Below, one piece after another: positions 18,323 through 27,522 of a stretch of DNA of 64,000 nucleotides. The position numbers and the translations under genes were made by a program. Under the pieces are notes generated by a model. It was not told the origin of the DNA and made no database searches. It saw only the letters and a list, made by a program, of their open reading frames with translations. The stretch's first letter is position 1, and every line of letters begins with the position of its first letter. The stretch is from Microbacterium sp. UFMG61 (GTDB taxonomy: Bacteria > Actinomycetota > Actinomycetes > Actinomycetales > Microbacteriaceae). The DNA lies in NCBI RefSeq assembly GCF_015354505.1, contig NZ_JACAFP010000009.1, forward strand, positions 1-64,000. The letters run 5' to 3'.

Positions 18323-19288
18323 ATGTCACTCGCCACCCGCCGTGAGGGCCGCACGAAGCTGCCGCCCGAAGAGCCGTCGATCCCGCAGCGCAGCGGAGGA
18401 ACCGGTGCCTACTGGATGTACCTGCTTCCGGGCTTCGTGCTCCTGCTCGTCGTCGTCATCGTCCCGCTCGTCTGGAACGTGTACCTCACGTTCCAGAAGT
18501 GGAAGGGCGTGCGCACTCCGGAGTTCATCGGACTCGAGAACTGGCAGAAGATCCTCACCGACGGCGACTTCTGGACGTCGTTCACCAACTCCGTGTGGAT
18601 GATCATCGCCATGGTCGTGGTCCCCACGATCGTCGGCCTCATGGTCGCCGCTCTGCTCTTCGACGTCGTCGGACGCAAGTTCGGCGGCAAGGTGGGCAGC
18701 TTCCTGCGAGCGACCTACTACCTTCCCCAGATCCTCCCGATCGCCGTCGCCGGCATCGTGATCGGCTGGATCGTGCGGCCGGGCGGTGACGGCGCACTGA
18801 ACCAGATCCTCGGCGCGTTCGGCATCCCGGCCTACGACTGGCTCGGGCAGATGCCCTCGGCACTGATCGTCCTGATGGTCGTGATGGTCTGGGTGCAGCT
18901 CGGCTATCCGGTCGTCGTCTTCATGGCGGCTCTGCAGCGGGTCGACCCCGAGTTGTACGAGGCGGCCGAGCTCGACGGAGCCAACTGGTTCCAGCGCTTC
19001 TCGGCGATCACCATGAGCATCATCCGCCCGGAGATCTTCGTCGTCACGCTGACCTGCACGATCGCTGCGCTGAAGGTCTTCGGCCCGGTCTACATCATCA
19101 CGCGCGGCGGCCCCGCCGGCTCCACCCTGGTTCCCGCGTACTACGCCTATCAGGAGTTCTTCACGAAGCGGAACGTCGGCTACGGCGCGACGATCGCGAC
19201 CGTCCTGACGATCGTCGTGGTCATCGTCTCGATCATCTTCATCCGCGTCCAGAACTCGCTCGAACGCAAGGAAAGGGCGGGTCTGTGA
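18323..19288 (+). CDS. Sugar ABC transporter permease, MalF type
   Basis: This 321-residue protein has six or so membrane helices and the permease EAA loop EAAELDGANWFQRFSAITMSIIRP near residue 212, which docks on the ATPase. It is the first of two binding-protein-dependent permeases. The second of two ATGs (18323) is preferred because GGAG stands 6 nt before it; an ATG at 18317 would leave no spacing. The stop overlaps the next start (TGATG), so the two permeases are made together. Confidence 0.92.
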   Translation: MSLATRREGRTKLPPEEPSIPQRSGGTGAYWMYLLPGFVLLLVVVIVPLVWNVYLTFQKWKGVRTPEFIGLENWQKILTDGDFWTSFTNSVWMIIAMVVVPTIVGLMVAALLFDVVGRKFGGKVGSFLRATYYLPQILPIAVAGIVIGWIVRPGGDGALNQILGAFGIPAYDWLGQMPSALIVLMVVMVWVQLGYPVVVFMAALQRVDPELYEAAELDGANWFQRFSAITMSIIRPEIFVVTLTCTIAALKVFGPVYIITRGGPAGSTLVPAYYAYQEFFTKRNVGYGATIATVLTIVVVIVSIIFIRVQNSLERKERAGL

Positions 19289-20175
19289 TGCACGCCACCA
19301 CCGCCATCGTCACCGGTAAGCCGTCGAAGTCCCGCCCACGCGGCGGTATGACGAAGAAGCGGCCCGTCGACTGGCTGATGCTCGCGCTCGTCGTCATCGG
19401 CGCGCTGCTAGTGATCGCCCCGTTCTACCTGGTGCTCGTGAACTCGTTCAAGTCGCCGGTCGACTACGCGACCTCGGGTCCGCTCGCCTTCCCCGAGCAG
19501 CTCGACTTCGGCGGCATCATCAAGTTCTGGGAACGCGTGAACTTCCCCGAGAAGGTCTGGAACTCGATCTTCATCGCCGGGATCGTCTCGGTTCTCGCGG
19601 TGGGCATCTCGATGCTCAATGCCTTCGCGATCGGCATCGGACGTGTGCGCGGCCGCAGCTGGATCGTGCTGCTGTTCCTGCTGGCGAACCTGCTCCCGCA
19701 GGAGGCGCTGCTCTACCCGCTCTACTACATGTTCAAATCCGTCGGCCTCTATGACAACGTGTGGTCGGTCATCATCGTCTTCACCGTGATCCAGGCCGCC
19801 TTCGGGACCTACCTGCTGTCGTCGGTCTACGGCACGTTCCCGAAGGAGGTGCTCGAGGCGGCGTCGCTCGACGGAGCGAGCCGCTGGCAGATCCTCTGGC
19901 GAGTGGTGTTCCCGATCAGTCGGCCGACCCTGTCGGTGCTGCTCATCTTCTTCTTCATCTGGACATGGAACGAGTTCCTCATCCCGCTGACGTTCCTCGC
20001 CTCGAACGCCAACCAGACGGTCCCCGTCGCGATCAGCGTGCTGCAGGGCGATCGTCTGATGGACGTCACCACCACGAGCGCCTCCGCGCTCCTGGGCATC
20101 ATCCCCACGCTCATCTTCTTCCTCATCTTCCAGCGCACACTCACGCGCGGCATCACGGCAGGAGCAGTCAAGTAA
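19288..20175 (+). CDS. Sugar ABC transporter permease, MalG type
   Basis: The 295-residue partner permease has about six transmembrane helices and the EAA loop EAASLDGASRWQILWRVVFPISRP near residue 190. Family CUT1 transporters of this kind import di- and oligosaccharides. Its start overlaps the stop of the MalF-type gene by one base, and its TAA overlaps the ATG of the alpha-xylosidase (TAATG), showing tight coupling of uptake and hydrolysis genes. Confidence 0.92.
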   Translation: MHATTAIVTGKPSKSRPRGGMTKKRPVDWLMLALVVIGALLVIAPFYLVLVNSFKSPVDYATSGPLAFPEQLDFGGIIKFWERVNFPEKVWNSIFIAGIVSVLAVGISMLNAFAIGIGRVRGRSWIVLLFLLANLLPQEALLYPLYYMFKSVGLYDNVWSVIIVFTVIQAAFGTYLLSSVYGTFPKEVLEAASLDGASRWQILWRVVFPISRPTLSVLLIFFFIWTWNEFLIPLTFLASNANQTVPVAISVLQGDRLMDVTTTSASALLGIIPTLIFFLIFQRTLTRGITAGAVK

Positions 20176-22424
20176 TGAAGTTCACCGACGGATTCTGGCA
20201 ACTGCGTCCGGGCGTCACCGCCCTGTACGCGCAGGAGGCCCACGACATCGCCGCGACCAGCGACACCCCCGACGGACAGGGCATCGTCATCACGGCGCCG
20301 ACCAAGACGATCACATCCCGCGGCGACACCCTCAATCGCCCGGTGCTGACGACCACGCTGACGTCGCCGGCCGAGGGCGTCATCCGGGTGCGTATCGCGC
20401 ACCACGAGGGCGCGCGCTGGCACGGAGGGTTCGGCCTGCCCGGCGGCGCGACCGGCACGGCCTCGGCATCGGTCTCCGACGACGGTGGCGTGCTCGACGC
20501 GGGTGCACTCGTCGCCCGGATCGCCCCCGGCTCGCCCTGGGACCTCTCGTTCGAGGTCGACGGGCGCCGCGTGACCGGCAGCGGCCACAAGGCGCAGGGC
20601 TACGTGCAGCTGGCCCCGGGCGCGCAGGTGGACTCCGGCATCGTCGACAACGCCCGCCAGGGCGGCTCGCACGCCGGCGGCACGGCGCCGACCGCATCGA
20701 CGTTCGTGCACGAGCAGCTCGAGCTCGGCGTCGGCGAGCTGGTCTACGGTCTCGGCGAGCGCTTCGGTCCGCTCGTGAAGAACGGCCAGTCGGTCGACAT
20801 CTGGAATGCCGACGGCGGCACCTCGAGCGAGCAGGCGTACAAGAGCATCCCGTTCCATCTGTCGAACCGCGGGTACGGCGTGCTCGTGAACGACCCCGGC
20901 CACGTCTCGTACGAGATCGGCTCAGAGACCGTCGAGCGCGTGCAGTTCTCGGTGTCGGGAGAAGTCCTCGAGTACTTCGTGATCGCGGGGCCGACGCCCA
21001 AGGACGTGCTCTCGCGCTACACCGCTCTCACCGGGCGCCCGCCCGTGGTGCCCGCGTGGTCGTACGGGCTGTGGCTGTCGACGAGCTTCACGACCGACTA
21101 CGACGAGCAGACCGTCAGCGCGTTCATCGACGAGATGGCCGCGCGCGAGTTGCCGGTATCGGTCTTCCACTTCGACTGCTTCTGGATGCGCGAGTTCAAC
21201 TGGTGCGACTTCGAGTGGGATCCGCGGGTGTTCCCGGACCCCGAGGGGATGCTGACGCGACTGCACGAGAAGGACCTGCGCGTCTGCGTGTGGATCAATC
21301 CGTACATCGCGCAGCGCTCCCCGCTGTTCCGTGAGGCGGCCGACCGGGGCTTCCTCGTGCGACGGGCCGACGGCTCGGTCTGGCAGTGGGACCTGTGGCA
21401 GGCGGGCATGGGCCTCGTCGACTTCACGAACCCGGATGCCACGGCCTGGTATCAGGGGCATCTGCGCCGGCTGATCGCCCAGGGCGTCGACTGCTTCAAG
21501 ACCGACTTCGGCGAGCGCATCCCGACCGAGGTGGTGTGGGCCGACCGTTCGGATCCCGAACGGATGCACAACCTGTACACCGACCTCTACAACCGTGCCG
21601 TGCACGACGTGCTCACCGAGGCTCGCGGAGCCGACGACGCGGTGCTGTTCGCCCGCTCGGCCACGGCTGGGGGCCAGAGCATGCCCGTGCACTGGGGCGG
21701 CGATTCCACCTCGACCTACACCTCGATGGCCGAGACGCTGCGCGGCGGTCTCTCGCTCGCGCTCACCGGATTCGCGTTCTGGAGCCATGACATCGGCGGC
21801 TTCGAAGGCACGCCGGATGCCGGGGTCTTCAAGCGGTGGACGGCGTTCGGCCTGCTCGGCTCGCACTCGCGCTTCCACGGTTCGAGCTCGTACCGGGTGC
21901 CGTGGATGTTCGACGAGGAAGCAGTCGAGGTGACGCGCCGCTTCACGCACCTCAAGATGCGCCTGATGCCGTATCTGTATCAGCAGGGTGTCGAGGCGTC
22001 GCAGACGGGCCTTCCCCTGATGCGGCCGATGCAGCTGGAATTCCCGGACGATCCCGCTGTCGGTTACCTCGACCGCCAGTACATGCTTGGGGCGAATCTG
22101 CTGGTCGCGCCGGTGTTCTCGCCTGACGGATCGGTCGAGTTCTATCTGCCCGAGGGCGAATGGACCTCGCTCCTCACGGGTGAGACGGTCGTCGGCGGCG
22201 GGTGGCGCCGGGAGGTGCACGGCTTCGACTCCCTGCCCCTCTACGTGCGTCCCGGCACCCTGCTCCCCTGGGGTGCGCGCACCGACAAGCCCGACTACGA
22301 CTACCACGACGGTCTGACCCTGCGCGTCTTCCCCGGCGGTACGGGCACCGCGACCGTGACCGTGACCGCCCCGGACGGCGAAGCGAAGTCGTACTCAGCC
22401 GATCTGTCGGAGGTGACCGGATGA
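20175..22424 (+). CDS. yicI: GH31 alpha-xylosidase (YicI type)
   Basis: This 749-residue glycosidase matches the GH31 alpha-xylosidase branch. The nucleophile Asp444 lies in [10 protein letters not shown], the signature that separates YicI-type alpha-xylosidases from alpha-glucosidases, and the acid/base Asp510 lies in HWGGDS. The N-terminal beta-sandwich ends near residue 290 and the barrel starts at [16 protein letters not shown]. The enzyme removes alpha-1,6-linked xylose from the non-reducing end of xyloglucan oligosaccharides or isoprimeverose. No signal peptide is present, so it works on imported sugar. It overlaps the permease upstream by 1 bp and the GH1 gene downstream by 4 bp (ATGA). 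Confidence 0.9.
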   Translation: MKFTDGFWQLRPGVTALYAQEAHDIAATSDTPDGQGIVITAPTKTITSRGDTLNRPVLTTTLTSPAEGVIRVRIAHHEGARWHGGFGLPGGATGTASASVSDDGGVLDAGALVARIAPGSPWDLSFEVDGRRVTGSGHKAQGYVQLAPGAQVDSGIVDNARQGGSHAGGTAPTASTFVHEQLELGVGELVYGLGERFGPLVKNGQSVDIWNADGGTSSEQAYKSIPFHLSNRGYGVLVNDPGHVSYEIGSETVERVQFSVSGEVLEYFVIAGPTPKDVLSRYTALTGRPPVVPAWSYGLWLSTSFTTDYDEQTVSAFIDEMAARELPVSVFHFDCFWMREFNWCDFEWDPRVFPDPEGMLTRLHEKDLRVCVWINPYIAQRSPLFREAADRGFLVRRADGSVWQWDLWQAGMGLVDFTNPDATAWYQGHLRRLIAQGVDCFKTDFGERIPTEVVWADRSDPERMHNLYTDLYNRAVHDVLTEARGADDAVLFARSATAGGQSMPVHWGGDSTSTYTSMAETLRGGLSLALTGFAFWSHDIGGFEGTPDAGVFKRWTAFGLLGSHSRFHGSSSYRVPWMFDEEAVEVTRRFTHLKMRLMPYLYQQGVEASQTGLPLMRPMQLEFPDDPAVGYLDRQYMLGANLLVAPVFSPDGSVEFYLPEGEWTSLLTGETVVGGGWRREVHGFDSLPLYVRPGTLLPWGARTDKPDYDYHDGLTLRVFPGGTGTATVTVTAPDGEAKSYSADLSEVTG

Positions 22425-23857
22425 CGGGCCTCTCCCCCGCCGACGACTACCGCGGCTCAGGGCTCCTGCTTCCCGAGGGGTTCACCTTCGGGTCGGCGAC
22501 CGCGTCGTATCAGATCGAGGGCGCCGCCTCGGAGGACGGACGGACCCCGTCGATCTGGGACACGTTCAGCAGGACGCCGGGCAAGGTCTGGAACGGCGAC
22601 ACCGGAGACGTCGCATGCGACCACTACCACCGGGTCGAGGAGGATCTCGACCTGATGAGCGACCTCGGACTGCAGGCCTATCGGTTCTCGATCGCCTGGC
22701 CGCGGATCGTGCCGGCGGCTGACGGGACGGTGAACCGGACCGGTGTCGACTTCTACTCCCGGCTGGTCGACGGCCTGCTCGAGCGCGGCATCCGCCCGGT
22801 GGCGACGCTGTACCACTGGGATCTGCCGCAGTCCCTCGAGGATGCGGGCGGATGGACATCCCGCACCACCACCGATGCCTTCGAGCGGTACGCCGAGGTG
22901 ATGGGTGCGGCGCTCGGCGACCGCGTGCACACCTGGACGACTCTGAACGAACCGTGGTGCTCGGCCTATCTGGGTTACGGGCAGGGCGGTCACGCTCCCG
23001 GTCGCCACGAGCCGGCATCCGCCCTCGCCGCCGTGCACCACCTGAACCTCGCCCACGGGCGAGCGGTGCAGGCGCTGCGCGCGACCTCCACCGGCGACCC
23101 CGACTACTCCGTGACGCTGAACTTCCACGTGTTGCGAGGTCAGGGCGACGGAGCAGCCGAAGCGATGAGGCGCATCGACGCTCTGGCGAACAGGGCCTTC
23201 ACGCATCCGATGCTGCGCGGCGAGTACCCGGCGGATCTTCTGGAGGACACCTCGTCGGTCACCGACTGGTCGTTCGTGCAGGAGGGCGACCTCGCCACGG
23301 TGAACCAGCCGATCGACGTGCTCGGTGTCAACTACTACTCCACCGCGACCGTGCGGCTGTGGGACGGCGTCTCGGAGAAGCAGCAGAACGACGGCCACAA
23401 GGGGGCCGCCGGCGGCACAGCGTGGCCGGGCAGCGACCAGCTGGTCGAGTTCGTCGAGCAGCCGGGTCCCTACACGGCGATGGGGTGGAACATCGCCCCG
23501 GAGGGCCTCGAGGAGCTCCTCGTCTCGCTGTCGGAGCAGTTCCCCGCGCAGCCGCTGATGGTGACCGAGAACGGCGCCGCGTTCGATGACGTGGTCGCCG
23601 AGGACGGCACCGTGCGCGATCCCGAGCGCACCGACTACCTGCGCCGGCACTTCACCGCCGCGCACCGCGCCATCGAGCGCGGCGTCGATCTGCGGGGCTA
23701 CTTCGTGTGGTCCCTGCTCGACAACTTCGAGTGGGGATACGGCTACGCCAAGAGATTCGGCATCGTGCGGGTCGACTTCGACACGCTCGAGCGCACCGTG
23801 AAGGACTCGGGGCACTGGTACCGCGACCTCGTCCGTACCAGGACGATCGGGGCCTGA
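22421..23857 (+). CDS. GH1 beta-glucosidase
   Basis: A 478-residue cytoplasmic GH1 enzyme with [15 protein letters not shown] at the start, acid/base Glu177 in TLNEP and nucleophile Glu383 in TENG, and a [13 protein letters not shown] aglycone-site motif near the end. Retaining GH1 enzymes release terminal beta-D-glucose from oligosaccharides. Coupled by ATGA to the alpha-xylosidase, it would shorten the glucan backbone after xylose removal, the alternating scheme needed for xyloglucan oligosaccharides. It is the last gene of the cluster; a perfect inverted repeat follows 23 bp after the stop. Confidence 0.93.
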   Translation: MTGLSPADDYRGSGLLLPEGFTFGSATASYQIEGAASEDGRTPSIWDTFSRTPGKVWNGDTGDVACDHYHRVEEDLDLMSDLGLQAYRFSIAWPRIVPAADGTVNRTGVDFYSRLVDGLLERGIRPVATLYHWDLPQSLEDAGGWTSRTTTDAFERYAEVMGAALGDRVHTWTTLNEPWCSAYLGYGQGGHAPGRHEPASALAAVHHLNLAHGRAVQALRATSTGDPDYSVTLNFHVLRGQGDGAAEAMRRIDALANRAFTHPMLRGEYPADLLEDTSSVTDWSFVQEGDLATVNQPIDVLGVNYYSTATVRLWDGVSEKQQNDGHKGAAGGTAWPGSDQLVEFVEQPGPYTAMGWNIAPEGLEELLVSLSEQFPAQPLMVTENGAAFDDVVAEDGTVRDPERTDYLRRHFTAAHRAIERGVDLRGYFVWSLLDNFEWGYGYAKRFGIVRVDFDTLERTVKDSGHWYRDLVRTRTIGA

Positions 23858-23879
23858 TCCGAGAACTCCGAGTGCCTGG

Positions 23880-23903
23880 CACGGTGTCGATTCCGACACC
23901 GTG
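23880..23903. promoter_or_regulatory. Inverted repeat, second MerR-type site or hairpin
   Basis: CACGGTGTCG (23880-23889), ATTC, CGACACCGTG (23894-23903): perfect 10-bp arms. It shares the GTGTC/GACAC half-site with the palindrome in the MerR promoter 6 bp downstream, so it may be an extra operator. It could also act as the terminator of the sugar operon, though no T-run follows. Confidence 0.55.
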
Positions 23904-23934
23904 TTGACTCTGACACCGTGTCAGGCGCGACCAT
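23904..23934 (+). promoter_or_regulatory. MerR-type promoter with 19-bp spacer and central operator
   Basis: TTGACT (23904-23909) and GACCAT (23929-23934) are separated by 19 bp, the over-long spacing characteristic of MerR-activated promoters. The spacer holds the perfect palindrome CTGACAC-C-GTGTCAG (23910-23924). The -10 box lies 6 nt before the ATG at 23941, so the mRNA is probably leaderless and the gene autoregulated. Confidence 0.75.
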
Positions 23935-23940
23935 GGAGTC

Positions 23941-24783
23941 ATGGCCGAGACCACGACCCTCATGACGATCGGCCGATTCAGCTCGCTGAGTCGGCTGTCG
24001 GTGCGCATGCTGCGGCACTACGACTCGCACGGAGTCCTGGTGCCCGCGGACATCGACCCGGCGAGCGGATACCGGCGCTACGCCGCACATCAGCTGATCG
24101 ACGCAGCCGACATCCGCAATCTCCGCGATGTCGGGTTCGGCGTCTCCGCCATCGGCATCCTCCTCGCCGCCCGAGGCACCCCGGCCTGGACACACGCGCT
24201 GCGGCTGCAGCACGAGACCCTCGTCGAGGAGCAGCGCGCAGCCCAGGGACGGGTATCGCTCATCACCCGACTACTCGATCACGGAGAGAACACCATGTCG
24301 ATCACACTGAACCGCACCCAGGTGCCTGCCATGACCGTCGTGACGCTGCGCGGCGTCGTGCCGACCTACTCGCATGAGGGGCGACTGTGGGAGAAGATGA
24401 TCCCGCTGCTCGCCTCCGCCTCGATCCCGCTGATCGGTCCCTGCGGGGTGATCGAGCACGACGATGAGTACACCGAGAACGACGTCGATCTCTCGATCTT
24501 CGTACCGGTCGCCGCCGGCACCCGGGTCGATGCCCCGCTGCAGGTCATCGAACTGCCCGCACGTGACTGCCTCGTGGCCGAGGTGCGGGGGTCGTACGAC
24601 CAGATCAGCGCGGCGCACGACCTGATCAACGCGCGAATCGCGTCCGAAGGCCTCAGCGTGCGCAGCGACGACTCGATCGCCACCAAGGCCTTCACCCTGT
24701 ACCTGAACACGCCAGACGAGGTCGGCGAAGAGGACCTCCTGACGCAGGTGCACGAACCGCTGTCTCCGGTGCAGGGCAGCTAG
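23941..24783 (+). CDS. MerR-family regulator with GyrI-like effector domain
   Basis: The 280-residue protein has an N-terminal MerR winged helix (MTIGRFSSLSRLSVRMLRHYDSHGVLVPADIDPASGYRRY, residues 8-47), a dimerisation coiled coil to about 118, and a C-terminal bacterial-transcription-activator/GyrI-like ligand domain (about 120-280) like that of BmrR, which binds hydrophobic cationic drugs. Such proteins twist long-spacer promoters into activity. The only visible target is its own promoter with a perfect palindrome. The neighbouring ABC exporter lies about 3.5 kb away in the opposite orientation and has no matching site that I can see, so a link is not shown. Confidence 0.88.
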   Translation: MAETTTLMTIGRFSSLSRLSVRMLRHYDSHGVLVPADIDPASGYRRYAAHQLIDAADIRNLRDVGFGVSAIGILLAARGTPAWTHALRLQHETLVEEQRAAQGRVSLITRLLDHGENTMSITLNRTQVPAMTVVTLRGVVPTYSHEGRLWEKMIPLLASASIPLIGPCGVIEHDDEYTENDVDLSIFVPVAAGTRVDAPLQVIELPARDCLVAEVRGSYDQISAAHDLINARIASEGLSVRSDDSIATKAFTLYLNTPDEVGEEDLLTQVHEPLSPVQGS

Positions 24784-24805
24784 CGCCGGTGCAGGGCTGC
24801 TAGCG
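24766..24805. repeat. Tandem 20-bp duplication spanning two convergent stop codons
   Basis: Two adjacent 20-bp copies (24766-24785 and 24786-24805) differ at one base. Each contains the palindrome GCTAGC, which gives a TAG stop on either strand: copy 1 ends the MerR gene (TAG at 24781) and copy 2 ends the convergent gene (complement of 24800-24802). Confidence 0.85.
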
Positions 24806-25600
24806 CCGATCCGGTCGCTTGCGCTCGTTCCACGCGGCGAACGCGGATGCCGCGGCGCCCGCCGCACGGTCGATCGCCTCGGTCGACCGTGCGATGAGGT
24901 CATGCGCGGCACCCTGCCAGTTCGCGCCCGACGGCGCCTCACCGGCCTGCACGCGAGCCGCGTACTCCGCTGCTTCGAAAGCGCGCTCGAGATCGCTCAC
25001 CGCGTCACGGTACTCGGCATACGTTGCGGCACTCGGCGTGTGCGTCGCGGCACGGCGTGTGTCCACGGCATGGCCGGCCGCGCGGGCGTAGGCGGCCGTC
25101 GCGGGCTGCTTCACATCGGTCATGGCCGGGTACGCGATCTGCAGCGCGGGATCCGTCTCGTAGCGCATCCACTGCGCCGTGATCGCATCGTGCTGAGCCT
25201 GCAGCCGGTCGAGCGGGCGGGGGGCGGATGCTGCGGGGATCGCCGCGCGCGCGGCGTTCAGGCGCACCTGCTTCGCACGGACGTCTGCGGAGGCTGCCTT
25301 CGCGTCGTTCTCCTTGGCGCGCAGCATCCGCTTCGCGCCCGCGACCTGCTCGGGCGTCGCCCGACGCGCACTGCGCTCGGCGGAGAGGCGAGCGACATCC
25401 GCTCTGGCGAGCTTGACAGCCGTCCGTCGTTCGACCGCTGCGGCCCGGGCGACCTTGAGATCGTGACGAGCCGCATCGTACTCGAGTCGGCGACCGCTCT
25501 TCGTGCTGCGTCGGCGCAGACCGACCACCCCAGCGGCCACCCCGCCGGCTGCGATGGGCGCGACCCACCACAACTCCACGGCGAGCAGCAACGGATCCAT
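24800..25600 (-). CDS. Membrane-anchored Ala-rich coiled-coil protein, function unknown
   Basis: This 266-residue protein has one hydrophobic segment near the N-terminus (about 6-27, MDPLLLAVELWWVAPIAAGG...), followed by a basic stop-transfer stretch LRRRSTKSGRR and then a long, Ala/Arg-rich helical region with heptad-like spacing (about 40-130), and a less repetitive C-terminal half. I do not recognise the family. It converges on the MerR gene with stop codons only 16 bp apart and is co-directional with the ABC exporter operon upstream, from which a hairpin (25657-25683) separates it, so it is probably its own transcript. Confidence 0.65.
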   Translation of the reverse strand: MDPLLLAVELWWVAPIAAGGVAAGVVGLRRRSTKSGRRLEYDAARHDLKVARAAAVERRTAVKLARADVARLSAERSARRATPEQVAGAKRMLRAKENDAKAASADVRAKQVRLNAARAAIPAASAPRPLDRLQAQHDAITAQWMRYETDPALQIAYPAMTDVKQPATAAYARAAGHAVDTRRAATHTPSAATYAEYRDAVSDLERAFEAAEYAARVQAGEAPSGANWQGAAHDLIARSTEAIDRAAGAAASAFAAWNERKRPDRR

Positions 25601-25656
25601 ACGTCGATGCTACCCAGGCAGAGCCGTCGGCGCGTCGCCCGCCGGCGGACGACGGG

Positions 25657-25683
25657 GGCCACGACCGCTGATCGGTCGTGGCC
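25657..25683 (-). terminator. Terminator of the ABC exporter operon
   Basis: A perfect 11-bp stem, GGCCACGACCG (25657-25667) with CGGTCGTGGCC (25673-25683), lies 25 bp beyond the stop of the exporter gene. No T-run is evident, as is common in high-GC actinobacteria. Confidence 0.6.
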
Positions 25684-25707
25684 GCGGCCCTGCGCATTCC
25701 CGCTCGA

Positions 25708-27522
25708 TCAGACGAGTGTCTCCTGCCAGGCGGCGTGCAATTGGGCGAACTTGCCGGTGCCGCTGATCAGCGTCTCGGGGATGTCGTCCTCGATGATCCT
25801 GCCGTGCTCCATGACCAGGACGCGGTCGGCGATCGCGACCGTCGACAGGCGATGCGCGATGATGATCGCCGTGCGGTCCTTGAGCAGGGTCTGCAGAGCA
25901 TCCTGGATCAGACGCTCCGACGGGATGTCGAGCGACGCCGTCGCCTCGTCGAGGATCAGCACGGCGGGGTCGGCGAGGAACGCGCGGGCGAACGAGATCA
26001 GCTGACGCTGACCCGCCGACACGCGGCCACCGCGCTTGTTCACATCGGTGCCGTAGCCGTCGGGCAGCGACGAGATGAACTCGTCGGCGCCGACCGCACG
26101 CGCCGCCGCCCTGATCTCGTCGAGCGACGCATCCGGCTTGCCGAGGGCGATGTTGTCGGCGACGGTGCCGCTGAACAGGTACGCCTCCTGCGTCACCATG
26201 ACGATCGCGCGCCGGAGATCCTTCGGGTGCAGCTTCCGCAGATCCACGCCGTCGAGAGTCACCGTGCCGACCGAAGGATCGTAGAACCTCGAGATGAGCT
26301 TCGCCAGAGTCGACTTTCCCGCACCGGTCGTTCCGACCAGCGCGATCGTCTGGCCTGCGGGGATGTCGAGCGAGAAGTTCGGGAGGATCGTCTTCTCTCC
26401 GTTGTACCCGAAGGTGACCCCGTCGAACTCGATGTGCCCGCGCGACTCCCACAGGTCCACCGGCTTCTCGGGGTCGGGCACCGTCGGCACCTCTTCGAGG
26501 ACGCCCGACACCTTCTCGAGCGCCGCCGTGGCGGATTGGTAGGAGTTCAGGAACATCGCGATCTCCTGCATGGGCGCGAAGAAGTTGCGGACGTACAGCA
26601 CCGCCGACAGCAGCACGCCGACGGTGAGCGCCCCCTCGGACACCCGGATACCGCCCCAGAGCACGACGATGCCGAGCACGAGGGCGGCGACGCCCATGAG
26701 GCCGGGCTCGAACGTGCCGAACAGCAGCATCGAGCGACGGTTCACGTCGCGGTACTCCCCCGCGATCTTCTGGAAGGCGGCATCGTTTCGCGGTTCCTTG
26801 CGGAACGCCTTCACCGCGCGGATGCCCGTCATGGTCTCGACGAACTGCACGATCACCTTCGCGCTGATCACGCGGGACTCCCGGTAGACGAGCTGCGAGC
26901 GCGAGTAGAACCAGCGCATCAGGAAGAACAGCGGGACGCCGCCGATCGCCAGGATGAGTCCCGACTGCCAGTCCCATACGCACAGGGCGATGAAGGTGAA
27001 GAGACCGAAGAGCACACCCGAGACGAGCTCGTTCAGCCCGCCGTCGAGAAGCTCCTTGATCGAGTCGAGGTCGCTCGTCTGTCGTGAGATGATGCGCCCC
27101 GACGTGTACGACTCGTGGAACTCGAGACTCAGGCGCTGGGTGTGCAGGAAGATCCGCTTGCGCAGATCCAGCAGCACGGCCTGGGTGAGCTTCGCCGCGA
27201 TGATGACGTACCAGGCGATCATGACGGCCGCCACGGCGCCCGCGAGCAGATAGATGCCGCCGATCATGAACGTCGGCATCCAATCGGCGCGCTCGAGCAC
27301 CGCCGGCAGGGCCCGGTCGAGACCGATGCTGATCAGGATCGGGCCGGCGACCTGCAGCGCGGTCGAGATCACCAGCACCACCCCGGCGAGGATGATCTGG
27401 CGCTTCAGGGGGCGCACGAGCGACCCCAGCAGGCGCAGCGAGCGACGACGGATCGCCCGGCTCTCCTCCTTGGTGTAGCGGGAGCGGTCTTCGTCCTGGG
27501 TTCCGGTGATGGCGGAGCTCAT
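25708..27522 (-). CDS. ABC exporter half-transporter, subunit with canonical Walker B
   Basis: A 604-residue type-IV (ABCB-like) exporter half: six-helix membrane domain (about 40-320) then a nucleotide-binding domain with Walker [13 protein letters not shown], signature VSAGQ, Walker [13 protein letters not shown] and H-loop IIIAHRLS. The catalytic Glu after Walker B is present, but the signature reads VSAGQ where LSGGQ is usual. That combination complements the partner encoded just upstream, indicating a heterodimer with one working and one degenerate ATP site. Such exporters pump lipids or drugs outward. Its start overlaps the partner's stop by 4 bp. Confidence 0.9.
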   Translation of the reverse strand: MSSAITGTQDEDRSRYTKEESRAIRRRSLRLLGSLVRPLKRQIILAGVVLVISTALQVAGPILISIGLDRALPAVLERADWMPTFMIGGIYLLAGAVAAVMIAWYVIIAAKLTQAVLLDLRKRIFLHTQRLSLEFHESYTSGRIISRQTSDLDSIKELLDGGLNELVSGVLFGLFTFIALCVWDWQSGLILAIGGVPLFFLMRWFYSRSQLVYRESRVISAKVIVQFVETMTGIRAVKAFRKEPRNDAAFQKIAGEYRDVNRRSMLLFGTFEPGLMGVAALVLGIVVLWGGIRVSEGALTVGVLLSAVLYVRNFFAPMQEIAMFLNSYQSATAALEKVSGVLEEVPTVPDPEKPVDLWESRGHIEFDGVTFGYNGEKTILPNFSLDIPAGQTIALVGTTGAGKSTLAKLISRFYDPSVGTVTLDGVDLRKLHPKDLRRAIVMVTQEAYLFSGTVADNIALGKPDASLDEIRAAARAVGADEFISSLPDGYGTDVNKRGGRVSAGQRQLISFARAFLADPAVLILDEATASLDIPSERLIQDALQTLLKDRTAIIIAHRLSTVAIADRVLVMEHGRIIEDDIPETLISGTGKFAQLHAAWQETLV

